NCBI GenBank assembly: GCA_963663945.1
Contig: OY760687.1
Span: 1,550,001-1,614,000 of the forward strand
Direction of reading: 5' to 3'
DNA from: Bin87 sp963663945
Lineage (GTDB): Bacteria; Chloroflexota; Dehalococcoidia; Lucifugimonadales; UBA3495
DNA length: 64,000 nt
Positions 31,683-40,464 of the stretch are shown here, one piece after another. Position 1 is the stretch's first letter. The number at the start of each line of letters is the position of its first letter. The position numbers and the translations under genes are program-made. The notes under the pieces were generated by a model, which worked only from the letters and a program-made list of their open reading frames with translations, made no database searches and had not been told where the DNA came from.

Positions 31683-32156
31683 TTGCCGCAGGAACTGAAA
31701 TCCGGATTGGACGGTGCCGGCCTTCGCGTCGCGGTGGTGGCCGCCCGGTTCAACTACGTGATCACCAAGAACCTGATGGAAGGCGCCGTTTCCACGCTGG
31801 CCCAGTACGGCGTGCGCGATGGCGATATAACCACTTCCTGGGTCCCGGGCTCGTTTGAGCTGCCCGTGGTCGCCAAATCGTTGGCTCAATCCGGGCGCTA
31901 TGACGCGGTGATTTGCCTGGGCGCCGTGATACGTGGCGAGACCAGCCACTACGACATGGTGTGCAATCAGGCGGCCTCCGGTATCGCCGCCGTTGGCCGT
32001 GAAACCGGCATCCCAACCATGTTCGGCGTGTTGACCACCGAAAACATGGAGCAGGCCATCAATCGGTCTGGCGGCAAGGTCGGCAACCTTGGCTCCGACT
32101 GCGCGGTCGGCGCCATCGACTGCGTCCGCCTTTTGCAGGCGATCAACACCGGCTGA
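31683..32156 (+). CDS. ribH: 6,7-dimethyl-8-ribityllumazine synthase
   Basis: RibH condenses 5-amino-6-ribitylamino-uracil with dihydroxybutanone phosphate, the penultimate riboflavin step, in a cytosolic multimer. This 157-residue protein has AARFNYVITKNLMEGAV, WVPGSFELPVVAK, catalytic H89 in RGETSHYD, and FGVLTTENMEQAINR. It begins with TTG, supported by GAGGAG seven bases upstream. It stands apart from other rib genes; the abundance of flavin enzymes nearby may explain its presence. Confidence 0.95.
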   Translation: MPQELKSGLDGAGLRVAVVAARFNYVITKNLMEGAVSTLAQYGVRDGDITTSWVPGSFELPVVAKSLAQSGRYDAVICLGAVIRGETSHYDMVCNQAASGIAAVGRETGIPTMFGVLTTENMEQAINRSGGKVGNLGSDCAVGAIDCVRLLQAINTG

Positions 32157-32180
32157 GCCGGCATGCGGGTGTGAACAGCA

Positions 32181-32870
32181 ATGCAGGCCACCGTAGAATT
32201 CGACCCCAGTTACTCGCTGCTGACAATTGACCTGACGGCTGGCGAATCCATCAAGGCGGAACCCGGAGCGATGGTCGCGCAGCAGGGAGTCGCGATGACC
32301 ACCGGCATGAGCGGCTCAGGCGGGCTGTTTGGTGGCATCCGGCGCATGATGGGCGGCGAGTCCTTCTTCGTAAACACCTTCACCGCCGAGGGCGCCGGAG
32401 GCTGGGTCAGCCTGGCTCCACCGGCTCCCGGTGATGTCGGCTCGTTCGACCTGGAACCGGGCAGCAACCTGTTCCTGCAATCCAGTTCGTTCCTGGCCGG
32501 CACCGGCAACGTGCAGATCGACAGTCAGTTTCAAGGATTTCGCGGGTTTTTCAGCGGTGAGGGCCTGTTTTTCATCCGCGCTTACTCGCAGCAGGGCGCG
32601 GGTACCGTGTACTACAACTCCTACGGCGCCATCAAACAGGTCGCGGTGAACCCGGGCCAGGAGTTGGTTGTGGATACCGGCCACCTGGTCGCCTTCAGCG
32701 ACGACGTTGAATATTCGATCGGCAAAGTAGGCGGCATCCGGTCGCTCATCGCTGGCGGTGAGGGTCTGGTGATGAAATTCCGCGGCAGCGGGACCGTGTG
32801 GATCCAGACTCGTAACCTCGCGTCCCTGGCCGAAAAGCTGAACCCGTTCCTGCCCAAGCGCGGGCAGTAG
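32181..32870 (+). CDS. AIM24/TIGR00266 family protein
   Basis: This 229-residue beta-rich protein has the family pattern IKAEPGAMVAQQGVAMTTG, then GGLFGGIRRMMGGESFFVNTF, FLAGTGNVQID, and VVDTGHLVAFSDDVEYSIGK with RSLIAGGEGLVMKF. Homologues are widespread, and the mitochondrial one (AIM24) affects inner-membrane organisation; in bacteria the role is unclear. It starts 24 bases after ribH and is probably cotranscribed. Confidence 0.88.
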   Translation: MQATVEFDPSYSLLTIDLTAGESIKAEPGAMVAQQGVAMTTGMSGSGGLFGGIRRMMGGESFFVNTFTAEGAGGWVSLAPPAPGDVGSFDLEPGSNLFLQSSSFLAGTGNVQIDSQFQGFRGFFSGEGLFFIRAYSQQGAGTVYYNSYGAIKQVAVNPGQELVVDTGHLVAFSDDVEYSIGKVGGIRSLIAGGEGLVMKFRGSGTVWIQTRNLASLAEKLNPFLPKRGQ

Positions 32871-32992
32871 CCCTCGTACCCATCGCGAACCGTGTACCGA
32901 CGCCGGCGACGGTTTGAGGTTTCGCTCGACTTTCCGGCGCGTCATCCCTGCCCAGTTTGACCTGACCCTCCCGTCTGCACAGGAGACAAGAT

Positions 32993-33907
32993 ATGGAATT
33001 TGGCGTGACCATTCCCAATAACTGGGGCGTCGAGGACCCTCAGGCCGTCGTCAATTTCGGGCCGCTGGCCGAGGAGTTGGGGTTCGATTCCGTGTGGGTG
33101 ATGGACCACCTTTTCAACAACGGTTACATCCGCGAACGACTGGACGACAAGCCCTACTACCATCCCATGGCGACGCTGTCCCATGTGTCAGCCCTGACCT
33201 CACGAGTGAAACTGGGCACATCGGTGCTCGTTTTGCCGTACCACAATCCGGTGGAGTTGGCGAAGTACGCCGCAACGCTGGATCAGATGTCGGGTGGCCG
33301 AGTGATCCTGGGTGTCGGGGTTGGCGCCATGACCCCCGAATTCGAGGCGTTGGGCATACCGTTGAACCAGCGCGGATCCCTGACCAATGAGTCAATGGAC
33401 ATCATGCGAGAATTGTGGTCGAACGAAGACCCTCGTTACAGCAGCGATCGCTGGGAATTTGGCAACCTCAAGTTCGCGCCCAAACCGGCGCAATCCGTGG
33501 CTGGATCGTCCCACGTGCCCCTCTGGGTCGGTGGCGGCAGTCCCGGAGCTCTGCGTCGCGCCGCGAGGCGAGGCAACGGCTGGCATCCGTCCGGCATGAG
33601 CGCCGAGGAGTTCGCCATTGGTCGCCAGCGCGTGCGGGAATTGGCTGAGTCCGCGGGCCGCAACCCTGACGAGCTGGCAATGTCCGTCCGCGTGGAAGTG
33701 GAAGCCCACGGCAGCCCGTCCAGCCAGCGCTCCGCCGACCGCTCTCGCCTCCCGGGGGATGACCCAGCGGGGATGATCGCCGGCATCGCCGCTTACCAGG
33801 AAGCCGGAGTCGAGCACATCGTCCTGGCCCTCAACACGGGCGATGTTGGCCGCCTCAGGGAGTTGATGCATTCCATCGCGGCCGATGTGATCCCCCAGTT
33901 CAATTAG
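32993..33907 (+). CDS. Luciferase-like (LLM class) flavin- or F420-dependent oxidoreductase
   Basis: This 304-residue member of the luciferase-like TIM-barrel family has MEFGVTIPNNWGVEDPQ, GFDSVWVMDHLF, SVLVLPYHNPVELAKYAATLD, GVGVGAMTPEFEALG and PLWVGGGSPGALRRAA. It is clearly related to, but not a recent copy of, the enzyme at 29504. AGGAGA lies seven bases before the ATG. A hairpin terminator follows its stop by about 57 bases. Confidence 0.88.
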   Translation: MEFGVTIPNNWGVEDPQAVVNFGPLAEELGFDSVWVMDHLFNNGYIRERLDDKPYYHPMATLSHVSALTSRVKLGTSVLVLPYHNPVELAKYAATLDQMSGGRVILGVGVGAMTPEFEALGIPLNQRGSLTNESMDIMRELWSNEDPRYSSDRWEFGNLKFAPKPAQSVAGSSHVPLWVGGGSPGALRRAARRGNGWHPSGMSAEEFAIGRQRVRELAESAGRNPDELAMSVRVEVEAHGSPSSQRSADRSRLPGDDPAGMIAGIAAYQEAGVEHIVLALNTGDVGRLRELMHSIAADVIPQFN

Positions 33908-33963
33908 CCGCACATCGGGGCGACGGCACGGTCGATTAGTGCCGAGGCGATTCCAAAACCAAA

Positions 33964-33986
33964 GGGGGCGATGCAATATCGCCCCC
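33964..33986. terminator. Bidirectional hairpin between convergent genes
   Basis: GGGGGCGAT and ATCGCCCCC form a 9-bp stem with a five-base loop, followed by TACAGTTTTG on the plus strand and by CCTTTGGTTTTGG-type sequence on the minus strand. The stem flanks (GGGGCGA, TCGCCCC) resemble the larger palindromes at 4905 and 36315. Confidence 0.6.
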
Positions 33987-34024
33987 TACAGTTTTGTGGC
34001 CGAAGTTGGATATGGACCAATCGG

Positions 34025-36292
34025 CTACAGGGTTGCCTCCAGGATACTCCCCGGGGTGATGGGCAGGTTCGTAAGCCTTTGGTCGGTGGCATGGCCCACC
34101 GCGTTGGCGACGGCCGCCAGCGGGGGAACGATGGGAACCTCGCCTACACCACGAACTCCGTACGGATGGCCTGGATTGGCGACTTCCACGATCACGGTGT
34201 CGATCATCGGAAGGTCCAGCGAAGTCGGCATGCGGTAATCCAGGAAGCTGGAGTTCATCATCTGGCCGTTGTCGCTGAAGTAATACTCTTCGTTCAATGC
34301 CCAGCCGATGCCCTGGACTGCTCCGCCCTGGATCTGCCCTTCCACATAGCTGGGATGGACCGCTTTGCCAGCATCCTGGATGGCGGTGTAGCGCAGGATT
34401 TCGGTCTTTCCGGTTTCCGGGTCAACCTCAACGTCCACCAGGTGCACGCCGAAGGAATTGCCCTCGCCGGTCGGGTCGAGGCTGGCGGTGCCGGTGATGC
34501 CGCCACCGGTGGTGTACAACTGGCGCGCCAGATCCTTGAAGGTGAAGCTCAACTCCTCCGACTTGTGCCGGATCACGCCGTCGTCGTACTCAACCTCTTC
34601 GGCCGGCACATCCCAAATGGAGGCCGCCCGCTCGACCATTTGGCTTTTCACGTCTTCCGCCGCGAGAATGGCCGCCCAACCGGTCGCAAAGGTCGTACGG
34701 CTACCGCCGGTGACCATGGTGAACCCGATCGAGTCCGTGTCGACCACCTGTGGCTTGATTTCTTCGTAGGAGATACCAAGGGTCTCTGCGGCCTGCTGCG
34801 CGATCGAAGCGCGGGAGCCGCCAATATCAACCGATCCCTCGATCAGGTTGACCGTCCCATCCGGGTTCACGGTCATGTTGACGCTGGAATGGAAGCCCCG
34901 GTTCATCCAAAAGCCGGCAGCGATGCCGCGCCCGCGGTTCGGACCTGCCAGAGGTGTGCGGTAGTGCTCGTGATTACGCGCCGCCTCCAGGCATTCCACC
35001 AGGCCGATCTTCTGGAACACGGGACCCTCAACCTTGCGCGAACCCTCGGTCACAGCGTTGTTCAGGCGGAACTCCACCGGATCCACGCCCAGCTTCTGGC
35101 AGACCTCGTCCACGACCTGCTCCACTCCAAAGGCAGCCTGCGGGGATCCGGGCGCCCGATAGGCAGCCGTCTTGGGTTTGTTGACGACTACGTCGTAACC
35201 CTCGATGGTCCCGTTTTCCAGTTCGTAGCACGCGAAGGCGCAGGTGGCGCCCTGCATCACCGGAGAACCGGGGTACGCGCCCGCTTCAAAAGCCAACTCG
35301 ATTTCCGCGGCTGTGATCTTGCCCGCTGAGTTCGCGCCCATCTTGACGCGCATCCAACTCCCGGGAGCCGGTCCGCTGCCCTCAAATACCTCGGTGCGGG
35401 TCATCAACAACTGCACCGGGGCGCCGGCCTTCCGGGACAGCAACGCGGCGACCGGCTCCAGGTAGAACGTGACCTTGCCACCGAATCCGCCGCCGATCTC
35501 CATGGGCGTTACACGAACGTTGGACACGTCGACCCGCAATACGTCAGCGGTGTTGGCGCGCACCACAAACGCGCCCTGAGTGCTGCACCAGACGTTGATC
35601 TGTCCGTCGGCGCGCCAGTGAGCCGTCGCGTTGTGCGGTTCGATGTAACCCTGATGCACTGAAGCCGTGGTGAATTCGCGTTCGACGATCACGTCGGAGT
35701 TGGCAAACCCGGCCGCAGTGTCGCCCTTCTCGAATTTCATGTAGGAGGCGACATTGCTGGGCTTGTCCGAGACTTCCCCCATGGCGGACGTGTGGATCAA
35801 ATCGTCGTGGAGCAGAGGGGCGCCGTCCTGCATCGCGGCGCGCACGTCGATCACGGGCTCCAATACTTCGTAGTCGACGCTGATCAGGGACAGCGCTGCT
35901 TCGGCGATGTGGGCATTGTCCGCAGCGACGGCGGCGACGGCGTGCCCGCGATACAGCGCTTTGTCGCTGGCTAGGAAATTGTCGCTCAGGAACTTGAACC
36001 GGTTGTAGTCGTTGCCCAGGTCCTCTCTGCTGAGCGCAGCCAGAGGCAGATCAGCGGCGGTCACCACCGCTCGCACACCATCCAGCGCTTCCGCCTGGGA
36101 CGTATCGATGGACCTGATGCGGGCGTGGGCGTGCGGGCTTCGCAAAACTCGAGCCTGCAACATGCCGGTAAGATCGAGGTCCGCGCCGTACTGGGCTCGA
36201 CCCGTAACTTTATCGACGCCGTCGGGGCGCACTGGGCGCGTCCCCACCACCTCGAATTCCACTTCAGATAGCACTTGGTTGGCAGTGGTCAA
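34025..36292 (-). CDS. Molybdenum hydroxylase large subunit (xanthine dehydrogenase/CoxL family)
   Basis: This 755-residue catalytic subunit holds the Mo-MCD cofactor. GGGFGGK is at residues 268-273, AYRAPGSPQ from 377, and the catalytic Glu in GVRGVGE at 718. The AYRAPG loop is not the AYxCSFR loop of true form I CO dehydrogenase, so a hydroxylase of aldehydes, purines or N-heterocycles is more likely. The start is TTG at 36292 with GGAGGTGA six bases upstream. Its FeS and FAD subunits lie upstream on the same strand; the gap before this gene holds a large palindrome. Confidence 0.9.
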   Translation of the reverse strand: MTTANQVLSEVEFEVVGTRPVRPDGVDKVTGRAQYGADLDLTGMLQARVLRSPHAHARIRSIDTSQAEALDGVRAVVTAADLPLAALSREDLGNDYNRFKFLSDNFLASDKALYRGHAVAAVAADNAHIAEAALSLISVDYEVLEPVIDVRAAMQDGAPLLHDDLIHTSAMGEVSDKPSNVASYMKFEKGDTAAGFANSDVIVEREFTTASVHQGYIEPHNATAHWRADGQINVWCSTQGAFVVRANTADVLRVDVSNVRVTPMEIGGGFGGKVTFYLEPVAALLSRKAGAPVQLLMTRTEVFEGSGPAPGSWMRVKMGANSAGKITAAEIELAFEAGAYPGSPVMQGATCAFACYELENGTIEGYDVVVNKPKTAAYRAPGSPQAAFGVEQVVDEVCQKLGVDPVEFRLNNAVTEGSRKVEGPVFQKIGLVECLEAARNHEHYRTPLAGPNRGRGIAAGFWMNRGFHSSVNMTVNPDGTVNLIEGSVDIGGSRASIAQQAAETLGISYEEIKPQVVDTDSIGFTMVTGGSRTTFATGWAAILAAEDVKSQMVERAASIWDVPAEEVEYDDGVIRHKSEELSFTFKDLARQLYTTGGGITGTASLDPTGEGNSFGVHLVDVEVDPETGKTEILRYTAIQDAGKAVHPSYVEGQIQGGAVQGIGWALNEEYYFSDNGQMMNSSFLDYRMPTSLDLPMIDTVIVEVANPGHPYGVRGVGEVPIVPPLAAVANAVGHATDQRLTNLPITPGSILEATL

Positions 36293-36314
36293 TTTCGTTC
36301 ACCTCCATAACGAT

Positions 36315-36342
36315 GTAGGGGCGAATGATCATTCGCCCCTAC
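36315..36342. repeat. Dispersed 28-bp perfect palindrome inside the molybdenum hydroxylase operon
   Basis: GTAGGGGCGAATGA followed directly by its reverse complement. It equals the palindrome at 4905-4932 except that the second base pair is T-A instead of C-G, a compensatory change. It sits between the FeS and Mo subunit genes, where a terminator would be unexpected, so it may tune relative expression or protect mRNA ends. Confidence 0.8.
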
Positions 36343-36396
36343 GTTGAGAACATCGAAACCGGTGCCGGATCTTTGCCGCCGACAACGAACGGGAGC

Positions 36397-36873
36397 TTAT
36401 GCCCGCATTCGTTCTCCCGCGTCAATCACCGCGCGGACGATCTTGTCGTAACCGGTGCAACGGCACAGATTGCCGGCCAGCCAGTGGCGTATGCGCGCCT
36501 CGTCGGCGTCCGGCTCGGCCTCCAGGAGGGCCTTGGCGGCGACAATGAAGCCCGGCGTGCAGATACCGCACTGGAGGGCGGCGTTTTCCAGGAACGACTG
36601 CTGGATGGGGTGCAGCCCCTCAGCAGAGGCCACGCCTTCGATCGTGTTGACCTCGGCTCCCTGTGCCTCCACTCCCAGGACCAGGCACGAAGTGACGATG
36701 CGACCGTTCAGATTGACGGTGCACGCTCCACAGTTGCCGTCGTTGCAACCCTCCTTGGAGCCGGTCATACCCACGACGTCGCGCAGGCATTCCAACAGGC
36801 TCTGTCGCGGCTCGCACAGGAAGTCGGTCTGGTTACCATTGATTGTGGTGGTTACGTGGACAAGTCCGGGCAT
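36397..36873 (-). CDS. Molybdenum hydroxylase [2Fe-2S] subunit (CoxS/XdhC-type)
   Basis: This 158-residue electron-transfer subunit has a plant-type [2Fe-2S] site with C43, C48, C51 and C63 (EGCNDGNCGACTV) and an all-helical second cluster domain with C102, C105, C137 and C139 (QCGICTPG, NLCRCTGY). The length is normal. It begins two bases after the FAD-subunit stop, so the pair is coupled. Confidence 0.95.
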   Translation of the reverse strand: MPGLVHVTTTINGNQTDFLCEPRQSLLECLRDVVGMTGSKEGCNDGNCGACTVNLNGRIVTSCLVLGVEAQGAEVNTIEGVASAEGLHPIQQSFLENAALQCGICTPGFIVAAKALLEAEPDADEARIRHWLAGNLCRCTGYDKIVRAVIDAGERMRA

Positions 36874-36875
36874 TG

Positions 36876-37751
36876 TTATTCCTCCCCTAGGGCGCGCCGG
36901 ATGGCGATGTTCAGGGTGCGGCGGGTCAGCACATCCACCAAGTGATGCCGCTGGCGGATCGTGCCGCGCATGTCGGTGATGGGGGTCGCGGCCTCGCTGG
37001 CCAGGCGACCGGCCTCAGCGATCGCGTCATCCGAAACTGCCTTTCCAGCCAGGCTGTCGCCGGCCGCGGTGGCCAGGATCGGGGTTGGCCCTACGGAGGC
37101 CAAAGCGATGCGTGCGGATTGGATCGTCTGTCCCGACGCGTCGAGAACCACAGAAGAGGAAACGCCGGCTACGGCGATGTCCATCTCATTCCGCGGGATG
37201 AAACGCAGGTACGCGGTCCCTGAATTGGCGGCTGGAGCCGGAATTTGAATACCCACCAGAATTTCGCCGGCTTCCAGGACACTTCGGCCGGGTCCGGTGC
37301 AGAAATTCTCGGCTGCGACGGCACGCCAGCCATTGGGGCCGTTGATGTGCGCTTCGCCACTCAGAGTAATTATCGGAGGGATGCTATCGCCGGACGGCGC
37401 AGCGTTGCACAGGTTCCCGCCGATTGAGGCCCGGCCCTGGATCTGGATACTTCCGATAAGACCGGCAGCATCGATCAGACCGGGATAGGCAGCGGCTACC
37501 GCCTGGTTCTGATAGATTTCATAACACGGTACGGCAGCGCCGAGGCGCAGTCCGCTGTCGGTCATTTCGATCTGGTTCAGTTCGGGGATGCTCTTGGCGT
37601 CCACCAGAACGTCCAGTTCTCGCCTGCCGCCGCGCAGTTGGACGATTATGTCCGTGCCGCCGGCCAACGGGCGGGCGCGATCGCCGTGTGCGGACAACAC
37701 CGAAACGGCTTCGCTGAGAGATGTAGGGGCAACGTAGTCAATAGCTCGCAT
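36876..37751 (-). CDS. Molybdenum hydroxylase FAD-binding subunit (CoxM type)
   Basis: This 291-residue medium subunit has FAD-binding loops AGGTDIIVQLRGGRRELD and GRASIGGNLCNAAPSGDS, and the C-terminal CO-dehydrogenase flavoprotein domain. It passes electrons from the FeS subunit to an acceptor. GGAGGAGGTG directly precedes the ATG at 37751. It is the first gene of a FAD-FeS-Mo operon with a good promoter; no XdhC-like maturation gene is adjacent. Confidence 0.93.
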   Translation of the reverse strand: MRAIDYVAPTSLSEAVSVLSAHGDRARPLAGGTDIIVQLRGGRRELDVLVDAKSIPELNQIEMTDSGLRLGAAVPCYEIYQNQAVAAAYPGLIDAAGLIGSIQIQGRASIGGNLCNAAPSGDSIPPIITLSGEAHINGPNGWRAVAAENFCTGPGRSVLEAGEILVGIQIPAPAANSGTAYLRFIPRNEMDIAVAGVSSSVVLDASGQTIQSARIALASVGPTPILATAAGDSLAGKAVSDDAIAEAGRLASEAATPITDMRGTIRQRHHLVDVLTRRTLNIAIRRALGEE

Positions 37752-37771
37752 AGGCACCTCCTCCGGCGCAG

Positions 37772-37799
37772 ATTATAGCATGAACAACGGGTTAGTCAG
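37772..37799 (-). promoter_or_regulatory. Promoter of the molybdenum hydroxylase operon
   Basis: On the minus strand CTGACT (37794-37799) and a perfect TATAAT (37772-37777) are 16 bases apart. The leader would be very short, about 15 bases, and made mostly of the ribosome binding site. Confidence 0.6.
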
Positions 37800-37908
37800 C
37801 GGTCGTTTGCCCGAAGCCGGCGGTAGCAGACGCAGGGTGCCGGCCGGGGCAATAAATCATCGAGGGACGCGCGCTATCATACCGTAAGCGGAACGACCGC
37901 GCCACAGA

Positions 37909-38502
37909 TTACCGATGTCTGGCCAACATCGCCTGCAATCGGTCCCGCACCCGAGGCCATTCGCTGTCGATGATCCCGTAGTAGACGGAATGGCGATTGG
38001 CGCCGTCGCGGGCGATCCGGTGGTTGCGCAACACCCCTTCCCGAACGGCTCCGATCCGTTCGATCGCGCGCCGTGATCGTGTGTTGCGGTGATCGGCTTT
38101 CAGGCACACACGCAGGGCGCCCAGGTCCTCGAACGCATGCCGCAACAGGAGGAACTTGCATTCTGTGTTGACGGCAGTGCGCTGGTAGTCTGTCCCGTAC
38201 CAGGTCATGCCTATTTCCAGAGCGCGATTGGGGCGGTCGATATCGAGATATCCGGTGGAACCGATCGCTCTGTCTTCGGTCTGGTCAACCACGGCGAACT
38301 GTACCCGTTTTTCGTGGTCATTCCGCGCAATGCACGATTCGACCCATTCTCGGGCGTCTTCCTCGCTTACGAAGGCGGGTCTGGACGAATAGCGCCAAAT
38401 CTCTTCGTCGGCTCCGACGCGGAACAGGTCCGTGGCATGTTGCGGACCGATGGGTTCCAGGCGTACGTGTTTCCCGTGCAGGGTGATCGGTTGCGGGTCC
38501 AT
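37909..38502 (-). CDS. GNAT family N-acetyltransferase, RimJ/RimL type
   Basis: This 197-residue enzyme has HVRLEPIGPQHATDLF, AIGSTGYLDIDRPNRALEIGMTWYGTDYQRTAVNTE split over the acetyl-CoA loop, and RNTRSRRAIERIGAVREGVLRNH, the pattern of the RimJ/RimL/Acetyltransf_3 group. GAGGAAA lies before the ATG at 38502, favouring it over an upstream in-frame start. The target (protein N-terminus or small amine) is unknown. Confidence 0.85.
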   Translation of the reverse strand: MDPQPITLHGKHVRLEPIGPQHATDLFRVGADEEIWRYSSRPAFVSEEDAREWVESCIARNDHEKRVQFAVVDQTEDRAIGSTGYLDIDRPNRALEIGMTWYGTDYQRTAVNTECKFLLLRHAFEDLGALRVCLKADHRNTRSRRAIERIGAVREGVLRNHRIARDGANRHSVYYGIIDSEWPRVRDRLQAMLARHR

Positions 38503-38564
38503 GACGTTTCCTCGTTGGTGGGTCAATCAATCAGTAAGCGTGGTATGCAGACTTGCACTCAGCG

Positions 38565-39914
38565 TCAGTTGCCGTCACCGCTGGACGGCGCAGGCGCCGG
38601 CGTACGCGCCTCCGTGCCGATCCATCGCCTGCGGGTACTGGCCGGCGGACTGGGCCGCGTCGCGAATAGAAAAGCGACCGCGCTCACTAGATACAACGGC
38701 GTAAACACCGCAAGGACCCAATAGTAGCTGCCGGTACGGTCAAACACCAACCCCGACACGTAGGGAGAAATAAACATCCCCACGTTCATGAACAGGCTCA
38801 TGAACCCCATCAAAGTGGCAAACCGTGCCCGCCCGTAATAGTCGGACAACATCAGCCAGTTTACCGAGGTAATTCCCTCAACGATTGCGATGCCGACCAC
38901 GAACAGCAGAAGGCCGCTGAGCCCCGGGCCGATCCACAAGCCTCCCATGCCCACGGCTCCGACCACCATGCCGATGGCGAGAAGAACGTTGCCGCGGAAC
39001 TTCCCCGAGGTGACGCCCATGATGAAGCGCAGCGGGATCCCGAGGAAGAACATTGCTGCCACCCAGGCTGCCGCCTCGTTCTCTGAAATTCCGCGCAGGG
39101 ACATGATCGGAAACACGTGCACCAGCATTCCGTTGGTCACGGAAACGCGCAGGATCGCGCCCACCATGATCATCCAGTAGGTGCGGGTGCGAATGGCTTC
39201 CCGAAACGTGAAACTGGTATCGCCGGAAGCGCGGTGCCCGCGCCCGGAGGCGTTGGATCCGCTGCCGGTTTCCACGGGAACGTCCCCGTCCGGCAACAGG
39301 CCCATATCCTCCGGGCGACTGCGGATGAAAAACGCCGCGGGCAAAGTCATCACGACGATAAAGACGCCGGTCCAGAAGAGGGTGTCTCTCCACCCGATCT
39401 GCTGAATGCCCAGGTTCAGAAGGAGCACGACAAACGCGCCGCCGCCGGCGAACGCCGTCATGAGTGTCGACATCGCCACTGACCGCCGTCGGATGAACCA
39501 TTGGTTGACGGCTGCCATCAGCGTCTGGCCAAACCCGGCGCTTTTGCCCAGCGAAACGATGCCCGAGAACAGGATGAGGAGTTCCCAGTAATTGTCCGCG
39601 CGTGACAGGAGAATCGTGCCGACGCCGGCCATCAACCCGCCCGCGAGGATCATGGGCCGGGCTCCATAGCGGTCAACCGCCCAACCCACGAGGGGACCAC
39701 CGGCGCTGCCTTCAGCCCGGGCGAGGCTGAAGACCAATGACATCTGCGCCGAAGTCAGACCTAATTCGGTCCGGATCGGTACGAAAAATCTCGGGAACCC
39801 CTGGGATATCGACCCGTTCCCGAACATACCCAGCAGAGAAGAAACGACGACGACCCACCAACCATAAAAGATGCGAGGTCGTCGTCGCTGATTTTCGTTT
39901 TCAGTATCTGTCAC
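38565..39914 (-). CDS. MFS transporter, monocarboxylate-porter-like
   Basis: This 449-residue inner-membrane carrier has about twelve transmembrane segments and loop motif GWAVDRYGARPMIL. FYGWWVVVVSSLLGMFGNG opens the protein. The loop RPEDMGLLPDGDVP nearly repeats that of the MFS protein at 25803, so the two are paralogues. The start is GTG at 39914 without a clear binding site. The likely substrate class is organic anions. Confidence 0.85.
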   Translation of the reverse strand: MTDTENENQRRRPRIFYGWWVVVVSSLLGMFGNGSISQGFPRFFVPIRTELGLTSAQMSLVFSLARAEGSAGGPLVGWAVDRYGARPMILAGGLMAGVGTILLSRADNYWELLILFSGIVSLGKSAGFGQTLMAAVNQWFIRRRSVAMSTLMTAFAGGGAFVVLLLNLGIQQIGWRDTLFWTGVFIVVMTLPAAFFIRSRPEDMGLLPDGDVPVETGSGSNASGRGHRASGDTSFTFREAIRTRTYWMIMVGAILRVSVTNGMLVHVFPIMSLRGISENEAAAWVAAMFFLGIPLRFIMGVTSGKFRGNVLLAIGMVVGAVGMGGLWIGPGLSGLLLFVVGIAIVEGITSVNWLMLSDYYGRARFATLMGFMSLFMNVGMFISPYVSGLVFDRTGSYYWVLAVFTPLYLVSAVAFLFATRPSPPASTRRRWIGTEARTPAPAPSSGDGN

Positions 39915-40009
39915 GGCATTTTCTTATGGGCAGGCGCCTGCAATGCGATCGACGAGTGCATCCGCAGACCATGCCCGAGTATCGGAACTCCCCCAGTGTT
40001 GGCGCTCCC

Positions 40010-40363
40010 TCAGCTTTCGGGAAGGAACCACGGTTGGGCTGCCGCTTCATCCGGCCACAGGAACTCGAAACCGGATCGCAACGCGTTCTGACGGTCCAGG
40101 TCCTCGCGGTCGCCGATATGGTAGTAGGCGTCCGCATTGAAGTCAGTTTTGACACCTGCCAGCAGGTGTTTGGCCACGGTGAAGTCCACGCTGATTTGGT
40201 GTTCTTCCCACATCGACCGCTGGCTGCTGGGTGGCCGGTCGGAGCAGCTGCCGATGAGGAAACCCTTCTCCTGTACGATCTTCACCATTTCCATGGTCAG
40301 GGGGCCCGGCGGGTCGCCCACTTCCAGAGTGCCGTCAATGTCGAAACTGATGAGAATAGCCAT
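40010..40363 (-). CDS. Small HAD-superfamily-like hydrolase
   Basis: This 117-residue protein starts MAILISFDIDGTLEVGDPPG, the DxDGT phosphoaspartyl motif of HAD enzymes. Later SCSDRPPSSQ may serve as motif II, and YYHIGDREDLDRQNA as the motif III/IV acid cluster. It lacks a cap domain. AGAGGAG lies five bases before the ATG at 40363. The open frame upstream is only a shadow of the thiolase gene tail. Confidence 0.75.
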   Translation of the reverse strand: MAILISFDIDGTLEVGDPPGPLTMEMVKIVQEKGFLIGSCSDRPPSSQRSMWEEHQISVDFTVAKHLLAGVKTDFNADAYYHIGDREDLDRQNALRSGFEFLWPDEAAAQPWFLPES

Positions 40364-40404
40364 TTGTCTCCTCTTGTGATTTGCCGGGCGCCTGAACCCG
40401 AAAA

Positions 40405-40430
40405 TTGGGCGACCCCGTAAGGTCGCCCAA
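40405..40430 (-). terminator. Terminator of the DUF35-thiolase operon
   Basis: TTGGGCGACC and GGTCGCCCAA form a perfect 10-bp stem with a six-base loop, about 35 bases after the thiolase stop. On the minus strand it is followed by TTTTCGGG. Confidence 0.65.
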
Positions 40431-40464
40431 AGCGACGATGTGGTACGAGCCCGTAACCGGTCAA

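Noticed and set aside
33971..35329. 452-codon plus-strand ORF opposite the molybdenum hydroxylase gene
   Set aside because: Antisense shadow of a clearly recognised CoxL-type gene, with no family features.
34025..36292. True aerobic CO dehydrogenase (coxL form I)
   Set aside because: The active-site loop reads AYRAPGSPQ rather than AYxCSFR, so a different molybdenum hydroxylase is more likely.
36315..36342. Plain intrinsic terminator between the FeS and Mo subunit genes
   Set aside because: No T-run follows on the minus strand, and a full terminator inside an obligate three-subunit operon would be harmful; a dispersed palindrome is a better description.
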